From positions 59,289 through 123,288 of the forward strand of contig JBAMJV010002060.1 of assembly GCA_037951105.1 (NCBI GenBank): a stretch of 64,000 nucleotides of DNA, in the 5' to 3' direction. The DNA is from Echinarachnius parma. Taxonomy: Eukaryota > Echinodermata > Echinoidea > Clypeasteroida > Echinarachniidae. Under the pieces are notes generated by a model. That model ran no database searches and was not told the DNA's origin. It worked only from the letters and a program-made list of their open reading frames with translations. Positions 11,651 through 23,446 of the stretch are shown here, one piece after another. Position 1 is the first letter of the stretch; each line of letters begins with the position of its first letter. Both the position numbers and the translations under genes were made by a program.

Positions 11651-12499
11651 GGCCCCACCAATTGTAGACAAATAGGTAGATATTGACAATGTCAGAACAG
11701 GCGAAGCGTTTCCAGCAAATATAGTAACGATGAAAATCACGATTTAACTTAATTTATAAATGATTGCACATTTAACAATTATAATTCGATGGCATTGCCT
11801 TGTCACAATTTTACTGTACGGTAACGAATACTAGTGGACCGACGATGTAGCGTATACCATTTGTTAACCATTATCTGGTCGGCGTCGAACTGAACTACAC
11901 GCGTCACGTACTTCACATTACTAAACTAAAGTTGGGTAACACTGCCTCGTGGGAGAATAGATATAATTTTGTTTTACCCCAATATTAGAATGTTAACTTC
12001 CAAACGATAGATCGAAGGCATTGCCTTGTCACAATTTTACTGTACGGTGCCGAATACTAGTGGATCTACGGTCCAGTGTATACCGTTGGTATACCATTAT
12101 CTGGTCGCCGTCGAACTGAATTGCACATAACAAAAACTTTACCCTGCTGAAATAATGCAAGACCGACCACCCTGCCCCGTGGTATAGTAGATAAGATATG
12201 ATTTGACGCAAAGATTAAAATGCTAGATTCCACACGCTATAAACCAATGTCGCCAATGATTTTAACACGTTATTGATGACCACGTATTGCCTCATTAAAG
12301 GGAAATCCCAAAACCTTATTCTTCCAATAGCCGGTTTGAATCGTGCGCGAACTATTTTATAAAATAACAGTTCATGAAATGTATTTTTCCTACTAAATCC
12401 GTTCGGAATGTAGTGTGGGATTGCTAATTCTCACATCGGCATGGGAATGTTTAGTGCCAATGATGATGTTAAAGGGGAAATGTAGCGGACGTGACTCAC
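11651..12499. other. Sequence interrupting CUB1 of gene A
   Basis: About 850 bp separates the two halves of CUB1. It contains two related stretches ('ttactgtacggt..cgaatactagtgga') near 11812 and 12040. Equivalent intervals in B and C are about 620-640 bp and share the 'gccgaatactagtg' words. It is either an intron or an insertion. Confidence 0.4.
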
Positions 12500-12788
12500 C
12501 CTTTAGAGACCACGTTTTAGAGTATTTGCGGTCTCGTATCTAACCACGCAGCATTAGATATGGACAATACATCGCTTGGTAGCAGACGATTATTAGCACA
12601 AAACGTAACCAAGCGTGTGTTTTCTCCAGGAGACAGACCATCTCCAATTCCCAAACAGCCGGAATTAAATCTTGTAAAGCTGAATCCTATTCTTCTGTCC
12701 ACAGATGTGTTAAATGTCCACCATTTTGTAGCATAATCCTCATCTACCGTTACGGTAAAGGTATTATCATTTCCGAGGAAAAGGTGTT
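12500..12788 (-). CDS. Gene A, CUB1 exon (in-frame stop before donor)
   Basis: The acceptor TTCTTGCAG lies before 12788 and the exon continues the signal-peptide exon in phase 1. The translation includes 'KWWTFNTSVDRRIGFSFTRF', 'CLGIGDGLSPGENTRLV', 'LLPSDVLSISNAAWL' and 'DTRPQIL', then TAA at 12517-12519. This is the first two thirds of a CUB-like domain, most like CUB3. A strong donor, AAAGG|GTGAGT, lies at 12500, 17 bases beyond the stop. Genes B and C show the same layout, so the stop is ancestral to the array or the splice site used is not canonical. Confidence 0.7.
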
Positions 12789-13928
12789 CTGCAAGAAAAT
12801 GATGGGAAGATCAAAATGTATTATGATTAATTGAACGATATCGAGTTGTTAACTTGCGCCAATCGTATTCTTTGAAAAAAAACACCCTAAAAGTTATACA
12901 CATATCGATATACACATAAATCAGGTATATGTTCATGGAAATAAAAACAAACATTTTGAATATACTATCATACAAACGTATACAAAACTGTACATATACC
13001 GGTAAGTATAATTATCGAATCAATGTATTTGTTTCCCATTTCACATGTTTCTCTTGTTTAGGGCTAGTTTGATTAAAATAACATTCTATTTTATAGTCAT
13101 TTTTACCATCTGATAAGAAATTGGTCACTCTTCTTTTAAACATTCATGATTTTGTTGATTTGGTAAATAAATGAGTTCAATAAAATTTAATTAAATTCAA
13201 TGCAATTCAATTTAAGTCAATAGTTTATTATATAATATCGTATCAGAATGCGTAATATGTTATTGCAAACTATTTTATCATCTTTTATTGCTCAGTTTAT
13301 ATCTAAATATTTGTTCAACTATTCGTTATCTCACCTATCACGACTTTGCAAATATAACCCTTCATAAGAGGTTATTTTCTAATCACAAGATGAATTCGTC
13401 AAAGTAAAACAAGTCCATTGTACAGCTATTATATTAAAGAGCGATTATAATATGTAGACTTATCTGCAGACTATTGAATACAAACGTATTGTGCCAAATG
13501 TTAACGTAAACACTAACCCATCAGTTATGTAAAAGAGCACCGCTAGCCAATCAAATTGTTCAATAAAATTCAAGTGCCAAAGAAAAAAAAATGAACAAGA
13601 GCACACAATTCCATCACCTTAAATTTGAAATTCAGGTTTTCTTTTAACTCAGAGTCACATGATAAACTAAACAAGGAAACTAACTCTGTTGCACTGCAAA
13701 ATGTTTACATTATTGATAATTGCCTAAAATGTGTGGCTGAATGATATTTTGAAAATGTAGTAATAACTAGTTTAAATATTTACTACATAAGTTCATTGAT
13801 AATAACCTAAAATGCTTGGCTGAATGAAACTTGAACAATGTAGGAAATAAAATGTTTTTAAAACTGTTTTATGTTATGATTTTGAATTAAGTCATTATAG
13901 GAAGAAGAAAAAAGTACTACTAACTCAC
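12789..13928. other. Gene A intron 1
   Basis: AT-rich intron between the signal-peptide and CUB1 exons. No repeat or gene recognised. Parts of the equivalent introns of B and C (36147-37270, 59906-60434) are clearly homologous to each other. Confidence 0.45.
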
Positions 13929-14013
13929 CTTGAAACTGGCATGATGATGCTTTGAAGAACGCGGCAAGCCACACGGCAACAAGTGGCAAGAATTTCAAAT
14001 TGATCTCGGCCAT
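13929..14013 (-). CDS. Gene A, start codon and signal peptide exon
   Basis: ATG at 14013 opens 28 codons, MAEINLKFLPLVAVWLAAFF followed by KASSCQFQ, ending at CAAG|GTGAGTT in phase 1. It has a short polar start, a hydrophobic core and a small-residue cleavage region, so it is a good secretory signal peptide. The exon has the same 85 coding bases in genes B and C, which supports this ATG. Confidence 0.82.
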
Positions 14014-14640
14014 CTTCACAGTTTTCACTATGGAGAATCAAAATTTGATCTGAACGCCTGTATGGTTTGTTTCAAATACCATAATGTTAAGCAATTAACA
14101 AAAGGTCGAGGCACAAATACAACTGAAATATACTAGTCAGCAAATCAGTTGAACAAGTCTACATTGGCTGATTGGAGGACACAATAGGTAATTACGATTT
14201 CAGAGAGGCCTCAGATGCATGGCAACTCGTATGCAAAGGGTGTTAGTTGGAGCACGCGTTTGTATCTTGAACACGATTGAATATAAAATGTCGTCGATCG
14301 CTCCAACTGCATTCTCCGGCAAATAACAATACGCTCCACCCAATTCTCGAAACTCCCGTTGTCCGTTCATACCAAGCGTACCTACTGTGGTGTAGTGGGG
14401 GGGGGGGGGGGGGGGGGGGTTGGTGATTCCCGTGAAGTATGAAGCCCGGGTTGGAATACAGATTGTGTTGAAATTTTCATAATTCATTTCCAACAATAGG
14501 CATTGTCTAGAAGACATTTTCCAATATCTTAGGGGGTGGCGTTTTCTCACTGACGGATTTTCCATTGAGGGGGGAGGGGGGACCACGTACAACAACTGCA
14601 TTTACATGAATATATATGTCAGTCGGATTAATCTCCACAG
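14014..14640 (-). promoter_or_regulatory. Conserved 5' flank of gene A (promoter / 5' UTR candidate)
   Basis: The flank is shared with those of genes B (37356-37990) and C (60520-61120). The best-conserved core, around 14280-14325, carries 'gtcgtcgatcgctccaactg' and 'cattctccggcaa', and other shared words lie nearby. No TATA box or initiator could be assigned. A run of about 22 G lies at 14399. It may hold the promoter or a 5' UTR exon, or be conserved only by recent duplication. Confidence 0.45.
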
Positions 14641-16739
14641 AAACGGGCTTGAAAAAAGCCTTTTTTAATGCAATCTCGCGTGGTTTGCGATATCATGAAC
14701 AACGGATGGTTAAAAAGGGGCTAAACTTGGTGTACGGCGCTGCTGATTCACTGTGCTAGGCGTTTAATGCCAGTCGTTCTCAAATATGCTATAATATGCT
14801 CATATATCGCTATATGCCAGGTCATATCGAAAGTGAAAATGAAATTGGTACATTATTCCCGATTAACATAATTGCCCATTCTATGGAAGAAAAGCTTCAT
14901 CAATAAGTATAATCTTTTTAAATATAGTGTTACATTATATTTGCGATTTTGCATTCCCATTAGTTATAACAAATACTTATGTCAAACCTGTTTATCATGT
15001 TTATAAAGACCACTAATTCTGACTCACTAGAAATGAAATAAACCTTGCTAGAAAGATTGGTTTACTAAGTAGTTGGAAGTTCTTTCTTAACAGGTTTGAC
15101 TGTATTTGATCAAATTCGGATGAAATATTTTGGAAAATACGTTTTCTGAACATTGTTGGTGACATGGATATCTCACAAGTGATACACATTGTTCGTGTGT
15201 CAATGATTTTATTTTTGTGTGAGTTGGTCGACTTACCGGCAGAACCCGACATTTGGGGCCAGTATTCTACGATATGGATGAAAGAATGCCTTTTAATTTA
15301 AATGACGGATTAAGATTATGCCCCTGTATGCGGTGGAAATGAAATTAGACCTACACGAATGTAAATGAGTTCAAACTGTATGGAAATAATGAATCAAAAC
15401 CCAGTAATATTCACTTCTACAAAGATACGCAACTATTTGCAATGCAGTGGTCATTCTAGAATATTATAAACCGGCTTGAAGTAAACTAATTTGTTGATGA
15501 CTTGATTTGTTAGCGTTAGTACGGTGGCCATGATAACTTATTCACCTATTGTCAGCGAACACAACGAAATAAATGGAATAAAAACAGAACTGGTACAGTT
15601 TTGAAACAGTTCATTTCGTAGAATCAAAATGAATAGGAGTCCGCCAAACGACGGCTGTAAGTTAGACAAAGTTCAAGTACTAGTATTCGCTTGGGCTGGG
15701 CAGGACAGCGACCAAATCCACGAACTAAGAGAACAAAGAGTGATTATTAATTCATATCTCCCGCGCTATACACCTTATCACTCTGTCGCAATGCGTAATA
15801 ACTAATAGTAGTCACCCACATTAATTCCCTTATTTTCGTACTTCATTAATAAGATTATGATTTCTCCATAATTTGTTCGCTCCCGGAAATCACGCACCTA
15901 ACACACTATTACGAAAACATCATCCTACACACACAACACACAGTCGCATCAATAGGCGCGCACACACACATTCACAATCAGGCACACCTCAATACACACC
16001 CAATCATAATCCCAGATACAAGCCACGTGATTCATTCAGCTTCACCCACATTCCTAAAGTCACTCCCACTGACAGTATTTCCGAGGACGATACAATACGG
16101 ACAATTCTAATAAAAGAGAGATGTTTAGAAAATGCGACACCATAATTATATAACAAAATGGCCAACGCCGCGACGATCCCAATAGGTATGTCCAAAGCAT
16201 ACAGCAAACCCCAGGTAAAACCATAATCCGAGCTTATTTACGGACTCGCTCTTAAATGATGATAACTTAAATAAAGGTAACGAGAACATGGTGGTTCATG
16301 TATGAACTCTAATGGGGAATTGCACAATTTAGTAGTGAATGATTTAAAACACTGTTTGCCCGTCATGTTCCTCACCAGTGATAATTGCGATGTCAAAATA
16401 AATGAATTAGACACGAATGTATTCCTGTTTGTTTATTTCATTTATTTATTTTTTAGTTGCATTTTTGTTTAACATAACGAGGTAAACTATACTACAATAT
16501 TAACTACCGCAATAGTAAAAACAACACTAACAACCACTATACCGCTGTAACGACAACATAAACACACACCTATAAATCAAATATTTCACGCCCTCCTTTC
16601 AGAAATTGTAAAGGGGGCACTGTTTCTCTTTTAGTAGCTTCCAGAAATATACTCACATACACGTTCACACACATGCACGCACACACACAACTGTACTCGC
16701 CTCACAAGATTATATTGGTCTGGGTTGCTCTCTAGTCTT
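14641..16739. other. Intergenic region between genes A and B
   Basis: No supported gene. A short (CA)-rich patch lies near 15925-15970 and another near 16650-16690. The 15873-16145 frame is low-complexity Thr/His-rich and is not credited. Confidence 0.45.
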
Positions 16740-17800
16740 TTTCGGATAAAATAACACATCTTCGGACACTATCGTTGTATGTTTGAATCAGGATGTTCAA
16801 AAATGTTCCACACACTAATTTGGCAAATAACGAATGACTATGTGTTTTGGTTTGGTATAGTATAGTGTTTAAATTTATTGTTAAGACCTTAACATTCAAA
16901 AGGGTAAGTGAAACTCTACAATTAAATTTATATCCCTCTCAAAAACATAGTCTCGATTGGTCAGTTGTTAATTGCTGCACTTTATACCATTTTGGATATA
17001 TTCATATTCAATAATATCCATTAAACAATGGCTTAGGCGAAACTAGAACATTGTCATAATTGTGTGACCACAACGTTGAAACTTAGTTTTGAAACTTACT
17101 ATTCTACAATACAAGATATCATGAGAGTACTTGTCATCATTCTTCATCGTGATAAGTTTCCAAAAGAACATTAGCAAAACACATAAATCAGTGGCATCAA
17201 GTTATATAGCTTAAATAAAAAGATAATTACTAAGAAAAATACACTTTGCAAACATTATGATTACAAAGAACATACTTATGACTGATGATAACATTTTATT
17301 CTGTACTTTCTCCGAGACACAAGATTTACATGAGCTCTTCGCCGGGTGACCGTGGTATAAGGATGTAAATCATAGGTCAATTTATCGCTAAATGTATTTA
17401 TAAGACCATATTGTAGGTCGGAGCCTACACAACTCGTTGTGCATCAGTTATGTCAAAATTAGCGAATTTCTAATTTTAGAAATATTTATCCAAAATAAAA
17501 ATAATAATTTTTGTCTTTCTACATGGCTCTCAAGCTGTAAACATAATTATTTCCGAAATATAAAAAAAAGCCTAAGCGTCCTTCTCGTTCTCAACCAACG
17601 ACGTTATAACAAATAAGAACAAAGACCATGCTAACATTTCTCACAAGGAGAACAACGAGGGCAGCAGATGGGTCAGCGACTCCACTGCTTACGTCTTATC
17701 TGTATTCTAATAAAGCAAAGAGCTATATGATTTAACGTGGGGGTATTTGTGTCAGTGGATTGAACTGAGTCCCTTTTGAGAATCCAAATGTTATGGTTTA
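16740..17800. repeat. Intergenic block repeated in each array unit, copy 1
   Basis: The sequence from 'tgaatcaggatgttc' through 'gtctcgattggtcagttgtt', 'acaatggcttaggcgaaac' and 'gaccatattgtaggtcggag' to 'gtcagtggattgaactgagt' is matched at 42880-43860, and in part at 62535-63130. In each unit it lies between a receptor start and the next receptor's 3' end, as expected for segmental duplication. Confidence 0.75.
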
Positions 17801-19538
17801 ATTAGTTTGCTACCGAATTTCGGGCAAATGTGAGAATAATGTATGTTTACATATACAAGTGATTATATATTCAACATGTCAAAATGTTGTGAAATGAGAA
17901 TGTACATTTACTTTTACGATCACTATATACATTATTTCTTACTAGATATTACCTTATAAATCAGAGACATCGTGCTTTACTATTCAAATCTTTATTCTAG
18001 GAAATGATGTTACCCATTAAGCGCTATATAACATACTTGTGTAACATAATCGTTTCTACCTAGGCAATATCCCTTTAACAAAGCAAGCATATTCTTATTA
18101 AAATCACCACAACACTTACGTAAAAAACGAACATATCTACATTCATAGTTAATGAACGCATAATGAAGGAACTGTGTGAAGTGCAAGTATTACGCCTAGC
18201 AAGAATACCATTATTAGTAAACTTGATATGTGTGCATAATTGTCTAACCTCGTTCATCATTCAGCATACTTGCGAGTGTCTCTCTTACATTTACTCCCCT
18301 CTTGTTAAAAGCATACTTCATTATTTCAGCTAAATCTTAATATGTTTTTATAATATGTTTAACCTTCATAATATCCCTTTCATAATCCTTTTCATAAGTA
18401 GTCATGAAGACATACAAATATACATGTAACATCATTATCAAGACGCATTAACAGTAGATACACAATTAATATGATAGTGGAATGTTATCATTTTGCTGAC
18501 GTGCAAATAATTTTTTTTTCGTATCTCGATAAGAGTTTGTGGTTTTAGCTTCGTTAATTTTGATCACATACATAACTATTTAATACATCAAACTATTTAT
18601 AACAAGTTATACATCCCATTCGTTCTACAATAGTTCTTATCTTACAACGTAATATATACATTATGCTATTATTTCACACTAACCACTATATAAATATTTT
18701 GTTTTCTCAAAATGTCCATCATAAGCAAAAACTATGAGCAGCTTAAATATGAAAATCCCCAATTGTCACCTATATCTGCTAAGCTGCTACGTATTCCTGT
18801 GCAAAATATTACAAGTATAGTCATTCATGAGTCAACAAATTGTGTGATATGATCATGAATTATCAAGAATTCCCTCTTAATCCTATACATAACAAAATAG
18901 TAGGAATCGACATAATATTGATAGGTTGGCGAACCATTCGTTGGCGACCATCATGCTCTAGGACTTCAATGACAGCCTATTTTATACTTAATATGTGTTT
19001 TCCTTCATCTGAACTTCATAGGGGAACAGTATATGGGGATTGACTCTTCAAACATATGTATCCGAAGTCTCAGAAGAAGGGGCTTGGATTTCGTTACAGT
19101 CTAATTCTACTAGAGGTTTGGTGAAGTTACTGAAAATCAGGCTCATTACCACAGTATATTTAGTGATGTTGATTTTTTCAGGATTCCGCCAATGTTTGCT
19201 CCTAAACTAAAAATAAATACAGGCTTGCCAAATACATTTACAATCAAATAATAGTAGATTTTAGATTTCAGAGTGTGTGATGTAACCATTGTTATTACAT
19301 ACAATGGTCGTTGTGCAGCTGTATGCCTTGGGAATAAACAAATCTCCAAGTTACAGTATTTCAATTTACTTGAGTTAGTATTGTGGTCCAGAAGGGAATT
19401 TTACTCCTGGAAGTCGGGAAGATTGTTCAGTGGGAGAAAAGATATGTAGATATCCTTGCCTTGGGAGACACTCGAATTCATAACGTCTTATAATGTTATA
19501 GATGTGTTTCTCTGGGTTTAGCTAGGAGTTAAGATGGT
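17801..19538. other. 3' flank of gene B / intergenic
   Basis: No gene recognised. Parts near 18850-19030 and 19300-19540 resemble 48300-48900 downstream of gene C ('atgtgttttccttcatctga'), so the gene B 3' UTR probably lies here. No confident poly(A) signal was fixed. Confidence 0.45.
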
Positions 19539-21155
19539 TTATTCTTGAAAATCAAGATAGGTATGCTGGAGACCTGGCGAATCAGACTCATCGCCATCGA
19601 GGTGTATGTCTTGCTCGTGCTGATGATATTGGTCAGATTCTTCCCGCATATCAAGGTAGGTGTGCTGGAGGCCTTGTGTATCAGCTGTATTGCCATCGGG
19701 CAACTCGACGGTAGAGGAGTCGGCGTTGGTACTACGGATATCTGCATCTTGTCGATGGTTAGATGTTTGTTCTCGCATATCATGGTAGGTGTGTCGAAGC
19801 CCTTGTGAATCAGTCATATCGCAGTCGGGCAACTTAATGGAGGAGGAGTTGGTTTTGGTGCTACTGACGCGTTGGCCATGTTGTTGAATTTGAGGTGGTT
19901 GCTCTCGCATATCATGGTAGGTGTGCTGAAGGCCTTGTGTATCAGCCATATTGCCATCGGGCAACTCGACGGCGTTGGTACTACTGATATCTGCATCGTG
20001 TTGATGGTTAGATGTTTGTTCTCGCATATCATGGTAAGTGTGCCGGAGCCCTTGTGAATCAGTCATATCGCAGTCGGACAACTCGATGGTGGAGGAGTTG
20101 GTTTTGGTGCTACTGACTCGTTGGCAATGTTGTTGATTTTGAGGTGGTTGTTCTCGTATATCATGAAAGGTGTGACAAAGATTATCGGGAGCTGATATTT
20201 CTCCAGCTTTGCCCCTTGAAGAAAAAGAGTGGGTCTTTGCTCTGATATCATTACCTCTTTTTGGAACGAGATATCCTTCATCATCGAGTCCACTTCCAAC
20301 AAGACTAGACTCGCCATTTGTGTCATCCATCAGATGATTAGCTGATGGATCTCCGGTGGTAAAGTATGTGTGCTGGAGAGGTTCGGGTGAGGACAAATCT
20401 TCTTCGGATGACTCATGGGAACCGGATGAGGATGATTCACCATCTAATACAGGTGAGGTCACAATTGCAGCAGAGCTACCTTCGCTTGTATCCATTTCAT
20501 CTGGAGCTTCGTAAGCATGGTGTACTAGGTCGTCAGGTTCATCTTTGAGGCGACTGCTTCCGTCGATGATCTTACAAGGGACGAGCTTCACGGATGCCTT
20601 TGAAGACCTCTGAACCATTTTCGCAAGTTTTCTCTCTTCCTTTAGTGTAACGAGGTACCCTTCTTCGTCAAAGACTCTTACCGATTTCAAATCCGAAACT
20701 GGATTTTGAGGATTTGGCTCAAGACTTATCGTAGTCTCGATTGTTGGAGACCGCCCTCCAGACAGAGTCCAATCCGGCTGTTCTGCGTTATCTTCTTCTT
20801 GGTTTTTTGTGTCCATTGCTTCAGCTACTTTTCTTTGCATTACATTGGCAAGAGGATCAGGGACTGGTGCGTACCCATACTGCACTTTAGCTTCTTTTCC
20901 AAATGTGGATAACTCGACGGTGTTACAAAAGCTAGTGCCTATCGATTCATCCTTCGAAGACATCTCTGGTAGTCTGTCGAAGTCAGGAATAGCTTCATAG
21001 ATGTTGCAGGTTGATTTTGCGTAGTAGGTAAAATCTGGATTCATGTCGTTATCAGGTGGATTAGTCTGGATACCATCTCTAAAGGGACGTAAACCTACAC
21101 CTTCTCCGGATGCCAATGGGGCATCTGGTAAAGACCTCGTCACTTCGTAGTACTT
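19539..21155 (-). CDS. Gene B, cytoplasmic tail exon with repeated YxxM tyrosine motifs
   Basis: The last coding exon of gene B begins after a TTTTCAG acceptor with KYYEVTRSLPD and runs 538 residues to a stop. It is rich in Ser, Asp, Gln and His and is probably disordered. Tyrosine sites in order are YYEV, FTYYAKS, NIYEAIPD, YGYAPVPD, EGYLVTL, HAYEAPDEM, HTYFTT, EGYLVPKR, then a repeat block: HTFHDI (Tyr lost), three HTYHDMREQ, one HTYLDMREE and a terminal HTYLDFQE. YHDM and YLDM fit YxxM, the known p85 PI3-kinase SH2 motif, and 'xQGLxHTYHDMREQ' recurs about every 40-46 residues in two alternating versions. The inferred role is multivalent docking of PI3K and other SH2 proteins after phosphorylation. 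No kinase or other enzyme domain is present. Confidence 0.9.
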   Translation of the reverse strand, partial: KYYEVTRSLPDAPLASGEGVGLRPFRDGIQTNPPDNDMNPDFTYYAKSTCNIYEAIPDFDRLPEMSSKDESIGTSFCNTVELSTFGKEAKVQYGYAPVPDPLANVMQRKVAEAMDTKNQEEDNAEQPDWTLSGGRSPTIETTISLEPNPQNPVSDLKSVRVFDEEGYLVTLKEERKLAKMVQRSSKASVKLVPCKIIDGSSRLKDEPDDLVHHAYEAPDEMDTSEGSSAAIVTSPVLDGESSSSGSHESSEEDLSSPEPLQHTYFTTGDPSANHLMDDTNGESSLVGSGLDDEGYLVPKRGNDIRAKTHSFSSRGKAGEISAPDNLCHTFHDIREQPPQNQQHCQRVSSTKTNSSTIELSDCDMTDSQGLRHTYHDMREQTSNHQHDADISSTNAVELPDGNMADTQGLQHTYHDMREQPPQIQQHGQRVSSTKTNSSSIKLPDCDMTDSQGLRHTYHDMREQTSNHRQDADIRSTNADSSTVELPDGNTADTQGLQHTYLDMREESDQYHQHEQDIHLDGDESDSPGLQHTYLDFQE

Positions 21156-21470
21156 CTGAAAATGAGAAAATAACATATTTGTTTAAGCTTGTGCCTGCAG
21201 TGCTGCAAATGTATATATCAATGTTTTTTTTGTATTTAATTTAATTTGTTTTACTTGGCATGCCCGAAAGGTCGAATCAGTAAAATGAACTAGATCCTAG
21301 GAGACATGGAGAGAAATTATTATAAATATATTAAATTGATGTTACCCATTGGACAGACGTTATAAGGTTTAGTTATAAGGAACAGTATTATATATGTATT
21401 CTATACTGTAGTATGTCTAGATCGAATCACCTATTTAAGGATTTGTTACATAATTTAGTTAGTTACCCAC
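21156..21470. other. Gene B last intron
   Basis: Short phase-0 intron between the transmembrane and tail exons, about 315 bp. Nothing else seen. Confidence 0.6.
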
Positions 21471-21604
21471 CCTTTGATTGAAATCCTGTAGATTTCTTCT
21501 CCGCTTCAGATACGCCCATCGGATGAAGACTATAAGAAGTATGACTGTTGTCACTGAGAGCGCCGCAGTCGCGATTTGTGTAGTTAGTCCAACATTGGTT
21601 CTGG
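21471..21604 (-). CDS. Gene B, transmembrane exon
   Basis: 134 bp, phase 1 in and phase 0 out. The acceptor TTGTTCAG lies before 21604 and the donor AAAGG|GTGGGTAA follows 21471. It encodes ARTNVGLTTQ, a hydrophobic span IATAALSVTTVILLIVFI, then the basic stop-transfer RWAYLKRRR and NLQDFNQR. This gives a type I single-pass membrane orientation with CUB domains outside and the tyrosine tail inside. The gene C exon (52794-52927) has the same length and layout. Confidence 0.9.
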
Positions 21605-22054
21605 CTGAACAAATATGCATTTCAAAATTAAACAAACCTCGATGAATTGGTAGGCTATAAGTACAACTGTTATAAGTGTTAAGCCTTAACATGATTAAGA
21701 GGGCAAATGATAATAGAATCGAAAGAAGATACAAATTAACAAACTGCAGATACTTGTTACATTCCTGTGTGCCTTGCTGTTTATCCAAACAATGATATAA
21801 TTCGTTTTTGTTACTGACATTTTGCTTCTGATTTGACTGTTTAACCCGTTCTCTTCTAGATTTTACACCATTTTTCGTAGGAAAAGGAAAAATTAATGCG
21901 CTTTCCAACCGATTTTCCTAGTATTAAAAGAAATATCCGTGTAGGAATCCTCACACAGTTATTGCACCCATATTTCAATAACATTGACATCACTGTACGT
22001 AACATTGCAATGTTATATAGTTAATATTAACAGCGTGTCTATATGTATTCCTAC

Positions 22055-22249
22055 CTGCATAACCAGCTTCTGCCGACCTAGTTGTCCAAGCTTTTGTCTT
22101 GTGACTGATCATAGTGGCATCGAACTCATCCTTGAATCTTCTCCGGTGGTCAGTAGATGAGCTGATTTTGTATTGGTTTGAAGACGAAAGGGTTGTCAAG
22201 TTTGAGGCATCTGATTCAAACGTTGTTCTGGCAGTGGATACACGTTTGT
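22055..22249 (-). CDS. Gene B, Ser/Thr-rich stalk exon
   Basis: 195 bp, phase 1-1, between ATTTCAG and G|GTAGGAAT. It encodes about 65 residues starting DKRVSTARTTFESDASNLTT, rich in Ser and Thr with no recognised fold, just before the transmembrane exon. It is probably an O-glycosylated juxtamembrane spacer. The equivalent exon in gene C is one codon shorter and only moderately similar in sequence. Confidence 0.82.
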
Positions 22250-22454
22250 CTGAAATGATAACATGTTACATGTAGATTCAATTAAATCAATCAAATACAG
22301 TATAATAATACATCAACTTATTTATTGAAAAGTTAATGTTTGTTTTGAGTCGATAATGGGGTCGTTTTTTCCATAAGTAGACAACATCATCCCCTTAGAC
22401 AGTAACTGTAACTATCCCCTCATAACCTCCTTACCAAATTCACTGCTTAAAGCG

Positions 22455-22770
22455 ATCTACGGTAACATTGCCAATATCCTTAAAACTTACTTGGAACTCT
22501 AACGGTTCTCTTACCTAATCGTATTCGTACTAACGATAGAAGCATGGAAGAGCTTTCGATTTTCCAGATGTCTTTTCCGTTTTAATGATATGCAGGATTG
22601 AAATGCCCGGATGTATAATTGTATACTGGATAATTACAACCATGTACAAAGTTGGTGCAACGAGTTAGCTAATATCACTTGCATTCTCGCTCATTACTCG
22701 GTCATATGACAATCATTTACTATGGAATTTCCATTCATCACTCAGTCATTTCAGTGGATATATTACAGCA
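22455..22770 (-). repeat. Degraded copy of MITE family 2
   Basis: Contains family words in the order seen at 33912-34281 (inverse of 38668-39054): 'aacattgccaatatcct', 'cgtattcgtactaac', 'gtacaaagttggtgca', 'ctcattactcggtcata'. Non-coding intron sequence of gene B. Confidence 0.5.
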
Positions 22771-22900
22771 TAGAAATACAAATGTTATCAACAATTGTCC
22801 AGGTGTTCAACATTTCAACAAAGTTTATACATCCCTATATGCCCAAAACACACATGACCGATTCCAGCCGATCCTAATCCCTTTACCATGCCTGTTTTAC

Positions 22901-23245
22901 CTGCGGTAAAGCCGATCAAGAACCCGGATGCAGTGCCTTCACCGTCACTCATAAAAATAACCGTAAGAGACGAGCTGAATGATCTGAAATCCAAAGTTGC
23001 CTGCCTGTTGCCATAGTAACCACTTAGATGCTTCCATCCCAGTGAACTTATAGCGAAGCTTTCGACGTCTTCTCCAATATGGACAACATCTGCTCCCGGC
23101 TCCGTGTCGAATTTGAAGAACTGAATCTCAATACCGAAAGTTCCAGGAGCTCGAATATGCCAAATGGTGTAGGCATTGTTTGGATAACTCGCAGGAAAGT
23201 TGGTTGAGCGTTTGAACTTCTGTTGTCCAAGAGTAAGGGCCTCTT
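22901..23245 (-). CDS. Gene B, CUB4 exon
   Basis: 345 bp, phase 1-1, acceptor TTATACAG and donor GCAG|GTAAAA. The translation runs from EEALTLGQQKFKRSTNFP, 'ASYPNNAYTIWHIRAPG', 'IEIQFFKFDTEPGADVVHIG' and 'WKHLSGYYGNRQATLDF' to 'SSSLTVIFMSDGEGTASGF'. The SYPNN start, the W.I..P.G strand and the F.SDG...GF end are CUB features. No cysteines are present in the domain, unlike textbook CUB modules with two disulfides. It is the membrane-proximal CUB module, followed directly by the stalk exon. Confidence 0.87.
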
Positions 23246-23405
23246 CTGTATAAAACAAGGCGTAACAGATTGTCATGCATGGGTATGTATGACCATTTTG
23301 ATATAGGCTAGTTTGTGAGCACTGCATAATCATATGGTTATGTATTATAAAGCGAGGGCGAGGGAGCGAATCGACAACCCAGCAGCGTGCCCGGGTTTTT
23401 ATGGC

Positions 23406-23412
23406 TGAGAGG

Positions 23413-23446
<34 letters not shown>

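Noticed and set aside
19545-19808. Plus-strand frames opposite the gene B tail (also 19872-20057, 20366-20548)
   Set aside because: Shadows of the repeated coding sequence on the minus strand.
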